DNA of 64,000 nucleotides from Lysobacter sp. ISL-50 (GCF_018612875.1 NZ_JAGGRI010000024.1:1-64000), one strand, 5' to 3'. Shown: positions 36,362 to 45,403, counted from the stretch's first letter. A program made the numbers and translations. The notes: generated by a model from the letters alone, not told the origin.

Positions 36362-38758
36362 ATGAAGAAGATGTCGTCGAAAAAATTCGCCGTGCTCGGC
36401 CTCGCCGCCGCTTGCGCCACGGTGTTGGTGTGGTCGCGGCAGCAGGCGCAGGCGCCGGATACCGCGTCGGTCGGCGCGCTCGCCGGCGCCAATGCCGCCA
36501 GCGTCGCCGCCGGTTCGGTGTACGCGTCGATGCAGCCGGTGGCGATGAACGCGCCCACGCCGCGCAACGCCGCGCAAAGCAAGCTCGGCGCCGGCCAGTT
36601 GCTGCAGGCGGTGCAGGCCTTGTCGCAATCGCAAAGCCGCGGCGGCGGCGCGTCCGCGCCGTCGGCGTCTTCGCAGCGCGGCCCGGCGTACCGCGGCGCT
36701 TCGGTGGCCGAGCAGATCGCCGCGCTCGATCGCGCCGGCATTCCCTCGCGCTTCCGCGATGGCGAGAAGGTCAAGGTCAACGTCGATCTGTCGCTGACCT
36801 ACGATCAAGTGCAGAACCCGAGCCTGCTCGACCGCGCGACCGCGTCGCTGCGCGAGACGCTGCTGGCCGCCGGCATGCAGGCGCATCAGATCAACGGCTC
36901 GCCGAGCATCGAAGCCTCGGTGCCGCTGGCGCGCCTGGAATGGGTCGCCGGCCTGCAATCGGTCGCGCAGGTGTCGCTGATGACGATGTCGCAGACCACC
37001 GCCTTCAGCGACGGCGCCACCGCCAGCAACATCGACCAGCTGCGTTCGCTCGGCAACTACGATCAGCTCGCCGCCGGCTTGCGCAGGGAGCTCAAGGGCG
37101 AAGGCCTGACCATCGCCATCGTGGATCACTTCAACAATCTCAACGGCGCGGTCCAGGCGCTGCAGGACGCCGCGGAGTGGCCGCAGAACAGCGACGCCGA
37201 AGCCGACAAGCTGACCCTGACCGCCTCCACCAACGGAGTTTTCGGTTATCGCGGCGAACCGCACGGCAACGCGGTCACCGAAATCGCCTACGACATCGCG
37301 CCGTCGGCCAAATTCCGCCTGTACGACAACACCGGCGCCGCCGACTGGGTCAGCGCGATCCAGGACGCGGCCAATCTCAACGCGCAGAACGTGGCGCAGG
37401 GCGAGCCGCGCGCGCAGGTCATCACCGCGTCGCTGGGCTTCAACCTCGCCGCCCCCGGCGACGGCACCGGCACCGGCAGCGATCTCAAGGGCCTGTACGA
37501 AGCCATCGACGCGGCCAAGAACAACGGCGTGATCGTGCTCAACGCCGCCGGCAACGAAGCGCAGGTGCATTGGGACGACGACAGCACCGCCGGCGCGGGC
37601 GCCAACGTGCTGCAGGATTTCCGGGTCGGTAACCTCGACGCCAACGGCGCGGCGATCGTGGAAAGCATCAATCCGCTGACCATCGACGGTCGCTACGGCG
37701 GCTGCATCCCGGTCGGCGCCAGGACCCAGAAGGACCGCGACACCTTCGAGTTCAACGTGTGGCTGGGCTGGAACGACTGGACCAGCGCGAACAACACCAC
37801 CGACGCCGACTACCGGTTGGAACTGGTGCGCTGGGCCGACGCGGTCACCCGCAACGGCCGCGTGGTCACGCCGGCCGGCTGGGTCGCGGTGGCGCAATCG
37901 GATTTCGCCCAGACCGGCGCCGCCGGTCAACAGCCGCTGGAATTCGTTTCCTACCAGGCGCCGGCCGCGGCCAGGACCACCGCTTGCAACGCTCAGGGCT
38001 TCGACCCCGCGCGCTTCGCCGGCGGCGGCAAGTTCGGCGTGCGCATCACCCGCAAGACCGCGGGCGTGAACAACTTCCTGCGCCTGATGAACTCGGGCTA
38101 CAACTTCCAGTACGCACAGACCGCGCGTTCGCTGATCCATCCGGCCGATGCGGCCAGCGTGATCACGGTGGCGGCGCTGGATGCGGCGACCTCTAATCTG
38201 GAAGCCTACAGCTCGCGCGGCCCGGTCCTGGGCGCCGGCGGCGCGCGTCCGGCCGGTCAGGCCGCGGGCAACGCCAAGCCGGATCTGGCCAACTTCGCCA
38301 ACGTCGATACGGTGTCTTACGGCGACAACGCCTTCAACGGCACGTCCTCGGCGACGCCGCACGCGGCCGCGCTCGCGCTGCTGGGTCTGCAGCATCAGCG
38401 CCAGCTGACCAATGCCACCGTGCCGGCGCCGTTGCCGGCCAACGCGACCGCGCAGCAGAAGGCCGACCGTGCGGCCCTGCTCACCCAGCGCAACGTCAAT
38501 CTGGCCGATTCCACCTACGACGCGCTGGTCTATGTTTCCAGCACCGGCGGCAACGACCTGGGCGATGCCGGCTTCGATGCCAGCTACGGCAACGGGCGCC
38601 TGAAGTTCCACGCCCGCTCCGAGTCGTGCTTCCTGTCGGCGACCTACGACGCGAGGTATCGCTCGCTGCTGCCCGCGCAGGCTTCGCCGCTGCCGGCCGG
38701 ACAGAAGAGCTACGAGCAACTGCGCATCGACAACAGCGCCACCTGCGCCGCGAACTGA
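36362..38758 (+). CDS. Secreted subtilisin-like serine peptidase (S8)
   Basis: 798-residue exported protease. The leader is about 1-32 (KKFAVLGLAAACATVLVW); a propeptide-like, Ala/Gln-rich region runs to about 240. The triad is Asp255 (IVDHFN), His301 (PHGNAVTE) and Ser662 (GTSSATPHAA). The stretch between His and Ser is unusually long (360 residues) and includes VLNAAGNEAQVHWDDD, the oxyanion-hole Asn block, then a domain of about 220 residues rich in Asn and Thr with paired cysteines. No C-terminal P/PPC domain is visible. Two terminators follow. Confidence 0.9.
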   Translation: MKKMSSKKFAVLGLAAACATVLVWSRQQAQAPDTASVGALAGANAASVAAGSVYASMQPVAMNAPTPRNAAQSKLGAGQLLQAVQALSQSQSRGGGASAPSASSQRGPAYRGASVAEQIAALDRAGIPSRFRDGEKVKVNVDLSLTYDQVQNPSLLDRATASLRETLLAAGMQAHQINGSPSIEASVPLARLEWVAGLQSVAQVSLMTMSQTTAFSDGATASNIDQLRSLGNYDQLAAGLRRELKGEGLTIAIVDHFNNLNGAVQALQDAAEWPQNSDAEADKLTLTASTNGVFGYRGEPHGNAVTEIAYDIAPSAKFRLYDNTGAADWVSAIQDAANLNAQNVAQGEPRAQVITASLGFNLAAPGDGTGTGSDLKGLYEAIDAAKNNGVIVLNAAGNEAQVHWDDDSTAGAGANVLQDFRVGNLDANGAAIVESINPLTIDGRYGGCIPVGARTQKDRDTFEFNVWLGWNDWTSANNTTDADYRLELVRWADAVTRNGRVVTPAGWVAVAQSDFAQTGAAGQQPLEFVSYQAPAAARTTACNAQGFDPARFAGGGKFGVRITRKTAGVNNFLRLMNSGYNFQYAQTARSLIHPADAASVITVAALDAATSNLEAYSSRGPVLGAGGARPAGQAAGNAKPDLANFANVDTVSYGDNAFNGTSSATPHAAALALLGLQHQRQLTNATVPAPLPANATAQQKADRAALLTQRNVNLADSTYDALVYVSSTGGNDLGDAGFDASYGNGRLKFHARSESCFLSATYDARYRSLLPAQASPLPAGQKSYEQLRIDNSATCAAN

Positions 38759-38768
38759 CGCGGCCCGG

Positions 38769-38798
38769 CCTTCGCCGCGGATTCGCGGCGAAGGTTTT
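38769..38798 (+). terminator. Intrinsic terminator 1 after the subtilase gene
   Basis: Perfect 11-bp stem CCTTCGCCGCG / CGCGGCGAAGG with a GATT loop, followed by TTTT. It begins 10 bp after the stop. Confidence 0.88.
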
Positions 38799-38805
38799 CC
38801 TCAAG

Positions 38806-38831
38806 CACCGGGCCTCGCGCCCGGTGTTTTT
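38806..38831 (+). terminator. Intrinsic terminator 2 after the subtilase gene
   Basis: Stem CACCGGGC / GCCCGGTG with a CTCGC loop, then five T. It stands 7 bp after the first terminator, so the two form a tandem stop. Confidence 0.88.
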
Positions 38832-39257
38832 ATTTGCGCGGTCGCGGCCGGTCGCCTTCGGCGTCGCGCAATCCCTCGCTGCAGCGCAAACAAGCGCCGC
38901 GCGCGCTCACCCAAGCTCACGATCGCACTACCCGGGCTAACGGTTTTCGCCGCCCGTTCGGCGTGCGTGTTGCGTTCCGCTCGAAACAAAGAACGCAATC
39001 CTCGCGGGCCGCAGGACAGCGTTTTCGCGCGCAAGGCAAAGAAAGTCCAGATATTTCCCTTCTGCCATGCGCGTCGCATTTTTGCCCTGCGCCGGCCGGT
39101 AGCGTCCGACCCCGACGCGAAGCAGCCAGCGATTCGATCGCCAGCCACCGTATTCCGGCCTGCGTTCCTTTGTGCGTCCGCGCTCGCGCGGACGGCTGCC
39201 TGCATCGCGACCCGGCGACACCTTCGCTTCGGTCCATCAGGGAACAGGGGACAGGCC
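38832..39257. other. Intergenic gap before the dehydrogenase operon
   Basis: 426 bp with no supported gene. The overlapping ORFs in this stretch are Arg-rich shadows without start signals. Presumably it carries the promoter of the three-gene dehydrogenase operon that begins at 39258. Confidence 0.5.
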
Positions 39258-40628
39258 ATGAATCATCGATATCGCTCCGGCCCGCAGTTGCGCACACCGC
39301 TGGCCGCGGCGGCGCTGGTGTTCGCGCTCGCCGCGTGCACCGACAGCCATCTTCGGCCCGAGCCGCACGACACCTTGTCGCGCGCCGACATCCGCAACCA
39401 TGCGCAAAGCGGCGATGCGCTGCCGCTGCCGCCGTTGAGTTCGACGATCCCGCTCGAAATCAGCGTGCCGCAGCAGAAGCCGAATCTGCAGGACCTGCAG
39501 GACGATTTCGATCTGTTCTCGTGGCAGTCCTTCGTCGCGGTGAACTGGCCGGCCGGGCCCGACGGCAATCCCAAGCCGGGCGCGAGCATCGGCCCGGACG
39601 TGCCGACGGTGTGGGAGAACTGGAAGGAAAGCCGCGACATCTTCCTGCCCGGCGGCGCCACGCCGCCGCCGTGGGGCCAGGACCCGCCGCCGCCGGACGT
39701 GTGCAAGGGCAAGGGCGCCGGCACCTTGAACCTGACTCAGGTCGGCAAGACCCCGAACGTGCTCGACGAAAGCGGCGAGCCGTTCGAAACCGGCCCGCTG
39801 ATCGACCAGAACGGCCAGTACGTGCGCTTCGCGATCATGGCCAATCAGGACATGTTCAACACCATCGTCAGCGACGGTCTGTACAGCAAAGCCGGTCAGG
39901 CCAAGTTCGCCCAGCCGGCCAACTTCGCCCAGCCCACGGGCTCGAAGAACGTCGGCGCGATCATGATCAAATCGTCGTGGAAGGTGATGGGCGCCAACGA
40001 CGATGTCAGCCGCTTCCACACCATCCAGGCGCTGGTCTACACCAATCCGGGCGAACACGAGGGCGTCGCCGCCGCGTGCAAGCGCCAGACCGTGGGCCTG
40101 GTCGGCCTGCATATCGCGCACAAGACCGCCGACGAACCGCAATGGATATGGTCGACCTTCGAGCACGTCGACAACGTGCCCAGCCAGGGCGAGCCGATCG
40201 ACAAGCCGCACTACAACTTCTACGACAAGAACTGCACGCAGAACTGCGACGTCAACGAGCCGCCGCCGCGGCCGTGGAATCCGAACGCGGCGCATACCCA
40301 GCCGACCCAGGTGATGCGCGAGATTCCGTTGACCGCATCGACCCAATCGCTCAACGCGCGCTACCAGGCGGCGTTGCTGAAGAACTATCCCGGCACGGTG
40401 TGGGCGAACTACCAGCTGATCAGCACGCAGTGGCCGACCAACGCCACCAATCCGACCGATCCCACCGGCAATCCGGCGCCGAGCTTCCTCGCCAACGCGA
40501 CCTTGGAAACCTACATCCAGGGCAAGGTGCCGCAAGCCTCGTCGAGCTGCATGGCCTGCCACAACAACGCGACCATGACCAACGGCCTGACCTCGGATTT
40601 CACCTACCTGCTGCAGCGCGCGCAATAA
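39258..40628 (+). CDS. Mono-haem c-type lipoprotein of the GMC dehydrogenase operon
   Basis: 456 residues with a lipoprotein signal ending FALAAC (Cys about 24). There is one haem-binding motif, CMACH, about 30 residues from the C-terminus (SSCMACHNNATMTNG). The rest is a large domain I do not recognise by name (WQSFVAVNWP, FAIMANQDMFNTIVSDG, MIKSSWKVM), with further cysteines in DKNCTQNCD. It probably takes electrons from the flavoprotein and passes them to the respiratory chain at the membrane. First gene of the operon; the small subunit follows 10 bp later with AAGGAG at its start. Confidence 0.78.
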   Translation: MNHRYRSGPQLRTPLAAAALVFALAACTDSHLRPEPHDTLSRADIRNHAQSGDALPLPPLSSTIPLEISVPQQKPNLQDLQDDFDLFSWQSFVAVNWPAGPDGNPKPGASIGPDVPTVWENWKESRDIFLPGGATPPPWGQDPPPPDVCKGKGAGTLNLTQVGKTPNVLDESGEPFETGPLIDQNGQYVRFAIMANQDMFNTIVSDGLYSKAGQAKFAQPANFAQPTGSKNVGAIMIKSSWKVMGANDDVSRFHTIQALVYTNPGEHEGVAAACKRQTVGLVGLHIAHKTADEPQWIWSTFEHVDNVPSQGEPIDKPHYNFYDKNCTQNCDVNEPPPRPWNPNAAHTQPTQVMREIPLTASTQSLNARYQAALLKNYPGTVWANYQLISTQWPTNATNPTDPTGNPAPSFLANATLETYIQGKVPQASSSCMACHNNATMTNGLTSDFTYLLQRAQ

Positions 40629-40638
40629 GGAGAACGAC

Positions 40639-41133
40639 ATGCTCGATTACATGGAGTACTTCATCCGCCTCAGCGTCGGGCTGACCGGGTTCACCCGCGA
40701 CGCGATCGCGCCGCAGATCGATCAGATCGACATCAAGACCGTGTACCTGCAGGTGTTCCGCGAGAATCTGCCCAATGGCATGGCCGATCAGATCATCGCG
40801 GAGTACTACGGCTTGAACGAAGCCGAGGGCGGCCAGGACAAGAACCAGGAAGCCATCGCCGGCGCCTTGCTCGACGGCACCTATCCCGCCGAAGTGCTGG
40901 CGCTGCGCCAGTTGATCTACCTGTGGTACATGGGCGCGTGGCCGACGGTGCTGTACGACCAGTCGCCGACCCGCGGCCAGACCTTCAGCGCCGTCGTCTC
41001 GGCCACCAGCTACACGCAAGGGCTGGTGTGGCGGGTGATGCAATCGCATCCGATGGGCAGCTCCAACTACACCTACGGCTATTGGGCGAGCACGCCGCCG
41101 CCGCTGCAGGCTTATCTGGAGAACCCGGCATGA
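40639..41133 (+). CDS. Small subunit of the GMC dehydrogenase
   Basis: 164-residue alpha-helical protein with a good ribosome site (AAGGAG). It resembles the small/gamma subunits of membrane-bound FAD sugar or alcohol dehydrogenases in length, in the FIRLSVGLTGF start and in the aromatic tail. No twin-arginine leader is visible, although such subunits often carry one to escort the flavoprotein out. Its stop overlaps the GMC start (ATGA), which suggests fixed stoichiometry. The assignment rests mainly on context. Confidence 0.72.
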   Translation: MLDYMEYFIRLSVGLTGFTRDAIAPQIDQIDIKTVYLQVFRENLPNGMADQIIAEYYGLNEAEGGQDKNQEAIAGALLDGTYPAEVLALRQLIYLWYMGAWPTVLYDQSPTRGQTFSAVVSATSYTQGLVWRVMQSHPMGSSNYTYGYWASTPPPLQAYLENPA

Positions 41134-43100
41134 GCATCACCATCCCCGCGAACGGTTTCGACGTGGTGATCGTGGGCTCGGGCATTTCCGGATCGATCAT
41201 CGCTTATCAACTCGCGCTCAAGGGCAAGCAGGTGCTGATCCTGGAAGGCGGCCCGCCCGTGCCCAAGAGCCGCGAGGCCTACATGCAGACCTTCTTCACC
41301 GCCAACGCGAAGACGCCAGAATCGCCGTATCCGCCGACCATGCAGGGCCCGGGCGGCAAGGGCAATCCGCTCGGGCAACCCGATCCGGCTTCGCTCAACA
41401 CCCCGCGCTACACCGTGCTGCAGATCAACGCCTGGCAGAAGCCGCTGCAGTGCTACTTCGTCTACGGCGCGCAGACGGCCAAGCGCGCCGACGATCCGGA
41501 CATGCAGTTCGCCTTCGGCAGTTCCTACGAGCGCGTCGCCGGCGGCACCACCTGGCATTGGCTGGGCACCTCGCTCAATCATCTGCCGAACGATTTCCAG
41601 CTCAACACCAAGTACGGCCAGGGCGTGGACTGGCCCGGCGGCGCGCAGTTCTACCAGAACCTGCTGCCGTACTACCGGCTGGCCACCGAGGTGATCGGCG
41701 TGTCGTCGGACAAGCCGCCGATGGTCGATCTGTACAAGACCTTCGATGTCGAACCCGGCGGCGATTACGGGGCGAACTACGACTATCCGATGCCGGGCAT
41801 CGTGCCGTCGTTGAACGACGTGCTGTACCAGCAGAAGGTCACCTCCGTGAGCGTGGACGGCATTTCGCTGTTCGTCACGCCGACGCCGCAGGGGCGCAAT
41901 TCGCGTCCGGGCAAGCGCCGCCAGTGCGCGGGCAACACCAACTGCATTCCGATCTGCCCGATCCAGGCCAAGTACGACGGCACCGTGACCCTGGCGCAGG
42001 CGCTGCAGACCGGCAACGTGCAGATCCAGTATCAGACGGTGGCGAACAACATCCGCCTGCAGGGCGATCAGGTCAGCGGCATCGACTATCTGACCTACGA
42101 CAGCCAGACCGGGCCGTCTACCGGCGGCGGCATCGCGGTCGGCAAGCGCTACGTGCTGGCCGCGCACGCGATCGAGACGCCGAAGCTGCTGTTGATGTCC
42201 AATCGCAATCCTGGCTTCGGCAACGGCGTGGCGAACAGTTCCGATCAGGTCGGCCGCAATCTGATGGACCACGTGATGTATCTGGCCTGGGGTTTGTCCA
42301 AGGACCCGATCTACGCCTTTCGCGGGCCGCTATCGACCTCGGGCATCGAGTCGCTGCGCGACGGCGCCTTCCGCAGCCAGCGCGCCGCGTATCGCATCGA
42401 GATCGGCAACGAAGGCTGGAACTGGGCGACCAACGATCCCAACACCACCCTGGCCGATTTCGTGTTCGGCCAGAACAATACCCAGTTGAATGGCGATTCG
42501 TTCAATCAGCAGGGCCAGGCGCTGCGTTTCGATCCTTCGCTGCCGGCTTTCAGCAAGCTTTACGGCTCCAAGCTGGTGGCCGCGCTCAACGGCGTGTACA
42601 CGCGGCAACTGCGCCTGGGCTATCTGATCGAGCAATTGCCCGATCCGGATAATCGCGTGCAGTTGTCCAGCGTCTACAAGGATCACCTGGGCCTGCCGCG
42701 TCCGCAGGTGACCTACCGCATCCGCGAAAACTATGTGCGCAACGCCTTCGCGTCGGCGAAGGAAGCCTCGACGCGGATCTTCGACGCGCTCGGCGCCATC
42801 GAGTACACCCAGGTGCCGGCGGCGCCGGTGTTGAGCGGGGCGGACGCCTCGCCGACCACCTTCCAATATCTGGGCAGCACCTACACCTTCTACGGTGCGG
42901 GCCACATCATCGGCACCTATCGCATGGGCACCGACGCGAAGAAGTCGGTGGTCAACGCGCGCCAGCAATCCTGGGACCATTCCAATCTGTACCTGGTCGG
43001 CAGCGGCGTCTTCCCGTCCACCGCCACCGCCAACCCGACCTTGACCATCGCCGCGCTGGCCTTGCAGGCGGCGGACAATATCCTCAGCGATCTCGGCTGA
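41130..43100 (+). CDS. GMC oxidoreductase with a [3Fe-4S]-type cysteine motif
   Basis: 656-residue FAD enzyme oxidising a sugar or alcohol. The FAD-binding VIVGSGISGS is at about 13-22, and the C-terminal GMC block runs from HIIGTYRMGTD through LYLVGSGVFPSTATANPT, with His in the GAGHIIG loop as the catalytic candidate. A cluster motif Cys266-x5-Cys272-x3-Cys276 (CAGNTNCIPIC) matches the iron-sulfur motif known in bacterial FAD glucose and fructose dehydrogenases, which relay electrons to the cytochrome subunit. Third gene of the coupled operon. The substrate cannot be read from the sequence. Confidence 0.87.
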   Translation: MSITIPANGFDVVIVGSGISGSIIAYQLALKGKQVLILEGGPPVPKSREAYMQTFFTANAKTPESPYPPTMQGPGGKGNPLGQPDPASLNTPRYTVLQINAWQKPLQCYFVYGAQTAKRADDPDMQFAFGSSYERVAGGTTWHWLGTSLNHLPNDFQLNTKYGQGVDWPGGAQFYQNLLPYYRLATEVIGVSSDKPPMVDLYKTFDVEPGGDYGANYDYPMPGIVPSLNDVLYQQKVTSVSVDGISLFVTPTPQGRNSRPGKRRQCAGNTNCIPICPIQAKYDGTVTLAQALQTGNVQIQYQTVANNIRLQGDQVSGIDYLTYDSQTGPSTGGGIAVGKRYVLAAHAIETPKLLLMSNRNPGFGNGVANSSDQVGRNLMDHVMYLAWGLSKDPIYAFRGPLSTSGIESLRDGAFRSQRAAYRIEIGNEGWNWATNDPNTTLADFVFGQNNTQLNGDSFNQQGQALRFDPSLPAFSKLYGSKLVAALNGVYTRQLRLGYLIEQLPDPDNRVQLSSVYKDHLGLPRPQVTYRIRENYVRNAFASAKEASTRIFDALGAIEYTQVPAAPVLSGADASPTTFQYLGSTYTFYGAGHIIGTYRMGTDAKKSVVNARQQSWDHSNLYLVGSGVFPSTATANPTLTIAALALQAADNILSDLG

Positions 43101-43137
43101 CCCCACCGGGACGCAGGATACTGCCGGGAGGGCAGAG

Positions 43138-43166
43138 GAGGCCGCGTCCGGGGAGGACGCGGCCTC
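43138..43166 (+). terminator. Terminator-like hairpin after the dehydrogenase operon
   Basis: Perfect 12-bp stem GAGGCCGCGTCC / GGACGCGGCCTC with a 5-base loop, 38 bp after the stop. It has only a weak T tract (GTTGCGTTTG), so termination may be partial. Confidence 0.7.
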
Positions 43167-43202
43167 GTTGCGTTTGTGGCTGCAGGATTGTGTTGTGGAA
43201 GG

Positions 43203-43388
43203 TCTGTTGTGGGAGGGAGCTTTAGCCCCGATGCTTTTGTCTCAGCTGATTCGAATCCAGCCTCTGTTTCCAGGCAGTTTTAAAGCAATGTTTGCTCTGC
43301 GGTTGCTGATCGAAAAGCATCGGGGCTAAAGCTCCCTCCCACAACAGACCTCCCTCCCACAACAGACCTCCCTCCTACAAAAGCTCCC
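43203..43388. repeat. Variant REP-type pair with a decayed triplicate tail
   Basis: Arms with AGGGAGCTTTAGCCCCGATGC (43207 on) and its complement (about 43313-43348) enclose about 75 bp of unrelated, AT-richer DNA. After the second arm the phrase ACAACAGACCTCCCTCCCAC is repeated in decaying form two or three times up to the WYL gene stop. Confidence 0.82.
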
Positions 43389-43390
43389 TC

Positions 43391-44338
43391 CTACTGGACC
43401 GCGCGCAGCAATCGCTCCGCCACCGCGCGCAGTTCCGGCCGCCGCTCGCCGGCGTCGATCAATTCGAACTCCACTCCGGTCAGCGCCAGCAGCGCGAGTA
43501 TTTCCTCCGCAGTTTCGCCGCGCACATGCAGCAGGCAAGCGTGTTCGTCGATGTGTTCGAGCACGCCGCACCACGGCGGCAGCGACGCGGTCAGCGACTC
43601 GGCCGAGCCGCGCAGCTTCGCGCGCACGGTCGGGCCGTGCAGGGGCTGGCTGATCGCCCGCTGCACATATGCGGCCACGTCTTCCGGAAACACGCGCGGG
43701 ACGAACCCGCCGCCGCCGCAGCGCGCGGCCTGGATGCGGTCGGCGCGGAACAGCCGCCAGTCGTCGCGGCTGCGGTCCCAGGCCAGCAGATACCAGCGGC
43801 GGCCGCTGCTGACCAGGCGCAAGGGTTCGATCGTGCGCCGGGTGGCGCGGCCGCCGCGATCGTTGTAGTCCATCTCGATCAGCAGATGATCGCGACAGGC
43901 GCCGGCCAGCTCGGTCAGGGTCTCGACGTCGGGGCCTTGCTCATGCTGCTTCAACGACAAGGTCACCGAATACAGCGCGCTGACCCGGCGCCGCAGTCGC
44001 GCCGGCAGCAGTTGATCGAGCTTGCCCAGCAGGCCGACCGCGGTGTCCTCGATCCGCGCCACGCTGGCGGTGGCGCTGCGCAGCGCCACCACCATCGCCA
44101 CCGCCTCGTCGTCGTCGAGCAGCAGCGGCGGCAGCGAGGCGCCCGCGGCCAGCCGATAGCCGCCGCCCACACCGGTGGAGGCCTGCACCGGATAGCCGAG
44201 TTCGCGCAGGCGATCGACATCGCGGCGCACGGTACGCGCATCCACTTCCAGCCGCTCGCACAGGTCGGCGCCGGTCCAATGACGGCGCGATTGCAGCAGC
44301 GACAGCAGGCGCAGCAGTCGGGTCGAGGTCTTGAGCAT
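43391..44338 (-). CDS. WYL-domain (YafY/PafB-type) transcriptional regulator
   Basis: 315 residues. The N-terminal winged helix (1-60; TGADLCERLEVDARTVRRDVDRLRELG) is the HTH_11 type. A WYL domain lies at about 135-225 (VETLTELAGACRDHLLIEMDY, then RRWYLLAWDRSRDDWRLFRADRI), and a C-terminal extension follows. It is divergent from the GFA-family gene, and a perfect palindrome lies 20 bp in front of its start, so it probably controls that gene and itself. Confidence 0.9.
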   Translation of the reverse strand: MLKTSTRLLRLLSLLQSRRHWTGADLCERLEVDARTVRRDVDRLRELGYPVQASTGVGGGYRLAAGASLPPLLLDDDEAVAMVVALRSATASVARIEDTAVGLLGKLDQLLPARLRRRVSALYSVTLSLKQHEQGPDVETLTELAGACRDHLLIEMDYNDRGGRATRRTIEPLRLVSSGRRWYLLAWDRSRDDWRLFRADRIQAARCGGGGFVPRVFPEDVAAYVQRAISQPLHGPTVRAKLRGSAESLTASLPPWCGVLEHIDEHACLLHVRGETAEEILALLALTGVEFELIDAGERRPELRAVAERLLRAVQ

Positions 44339-44358
44339 GGGGCCCAGTCTAAAACCTA

Positions 44359-44381
44359 TTGAGGACAGAAACTGTCCTCAA
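44359..44381. promoter_or_regulatory. Perfect palindromic operator between WYL and GFA genes
   Basis: TTGAGGACAG, three A, then CTGTCCTCAA: a perfect 10-bp inverted repeat in the 102-bp divergent gap. Operators of YafY/WYL repressors often have a GGACA...TGTCC core. The site is 20 bp before the WYL start and 59 bp before the GFA start, placed to control both. Confidence 0.78.
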
Positions 44382-44440
44382 TGGATCGTATCCTGTGTTC
44401 GTCCCGGGGCCCTCGGCCCCCGCTATCGAAGAGAGCCCCG

Positions 44441-44848
44441 ATGACCGTCCAGACCTATCAGGCCAGCTGCCACTGCGGCGCCATCCGTTATGAAGTCGAT
44501 CTCGACCTGGAAGCCGGCACCGGGCGCTGCAATTGCTCGATGTGCAGCAAGCTGCGCAAGTGGGGCGCGCTGGTGAAGCCCGATGCGTTCCGCCTGCTCA
44601 GCGCCAAGCCGGAGGATGTCGGCACCTATCAGTTCGGCACCTTCAGCGGCACCTACCACTTCTGCAAGCACTGCGGCGTGCATGCCTACGGCAGCGGCGA
44701 CCTGGAAGTGCTCGGCGGCAAGTACTTCTCGGTCAATATCGCCTGCCTGGACGTGGATCACGAGGCGTTCGTGGACGTGCCGATCAAGTACATGGACGGC
44801 TTGAACAACAACTGGTTCGAAACGCCGAAGCTGACCGCGCATATGTGA
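44441..44848 (+). CDS. GFA-family (CENP-V/GFA) zinc protein
   Basis: 135-residue protein with the Mss4-like zinc fold of glutathione-dependent formaldehyde-activating enzymes. Zinc-ligand cysteines are at 10 and 12 (CHC), 30, 32 and 35 (CNCSMC) and 75 and 78 (CKHC). Most family members do not act on formaldehyde, so the name should be taken as family only. Divergent from the WYL regulator across a palindrome. The ATG at 44441 is used; the open frame upstream includes operator DNA. Confidence 0.88.
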   Translation: MTVQTYQASCHCGAIRYEVDLDLEAGTGRCNCSMCSKLRKWGALVKPDAFRLLSAKPEDVGTYQFGTFSGTYHFCKHCGVHAYGSGDLEVLGGKYFSVNIACLDVDHEAFVDVPIKYMDGLNNNWFETPKLTAHM

Positions 44849-44938
44849 GCGCCGGCGCATCGGGGCGACCGCGGCGCGAGCGCCGGCGCGGCATCGCCCC
44901 GCATGCGAACATGCGCGCACTTCCGATTCGCTTTCATC

Positions 44939-45403
44939 ATGGACACCAACGCCGTAAAAAAATACTGCCGCGCCTATCCCGGCGCGGACGAAAGCCTGCA
45001 CGGCGCGCCGTCGAACATCCTGGTCTACAGCGTGGGCGGAAAGTTCTTCGCCTACTTCAAGACCAGCGAGCCCGAGCGCTGGCGTTTCAGCTTCAAGACC
45101 TCGTCGGACCGCTTCCTCGAACTCACCGGCATCCCCGGGGTCAAGACCGCGCGCTTCATGGGCCGCTATCACTGGGTGACCGTGGTCGATGTGCGCAGCC
45201 TGCCCGCGGAGTATCTGCGCGAGTTGATCGATTGGTCGTACCGGCGCGCGCTCGGCAATCTGAGCCGCAAGCGCCAGGCTGAAGCCCTGGCCGATGCCAG
45301 CCAGGCGCAGCGCCTCAGGCTGACGCCGATCGCGCCGCCGAAAGCTCGCCCAAGACTTTTAGCGCAGCGTCCACCCGTGCATCGAGTGCGTGGCCGTAGT
45401 TGA
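44939..45403 (+). CDS. MmcQ/YjbR-family protein
   Basis: 154 residues of the MmcQ/YjbR family (CyaY-like fold, suspected DNA binding). Diagnostic text: KKYCRAYPGADESLHG at the start, VGGKFFAYF (about 34), and GIPGVKTARFMGRYHWVTV (about 63-81). The last 30 residues are basic and less conserved. They overlap the 3' end of the convergent MocR gene by 89 bp, so the true C-terminus may have been extended by loss of an earlier stop. It may be co-transcribed with the GFA gene, 90 bp upstream. Confidence 0.83.
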   Translation: MDTNAVKKYCRAYPGADESLHGAPSNILVYSVGGKFFAYFKTSEPERWRFSFKTSSDRFLELTGIPGVKTARFMGRYHWVTVVDVRSLPAEYLRELIDWSYRRALGNLSRKRQAEALADASQAQRLRLTPIAPPKARPRLLAQRPPVHRVRGRS

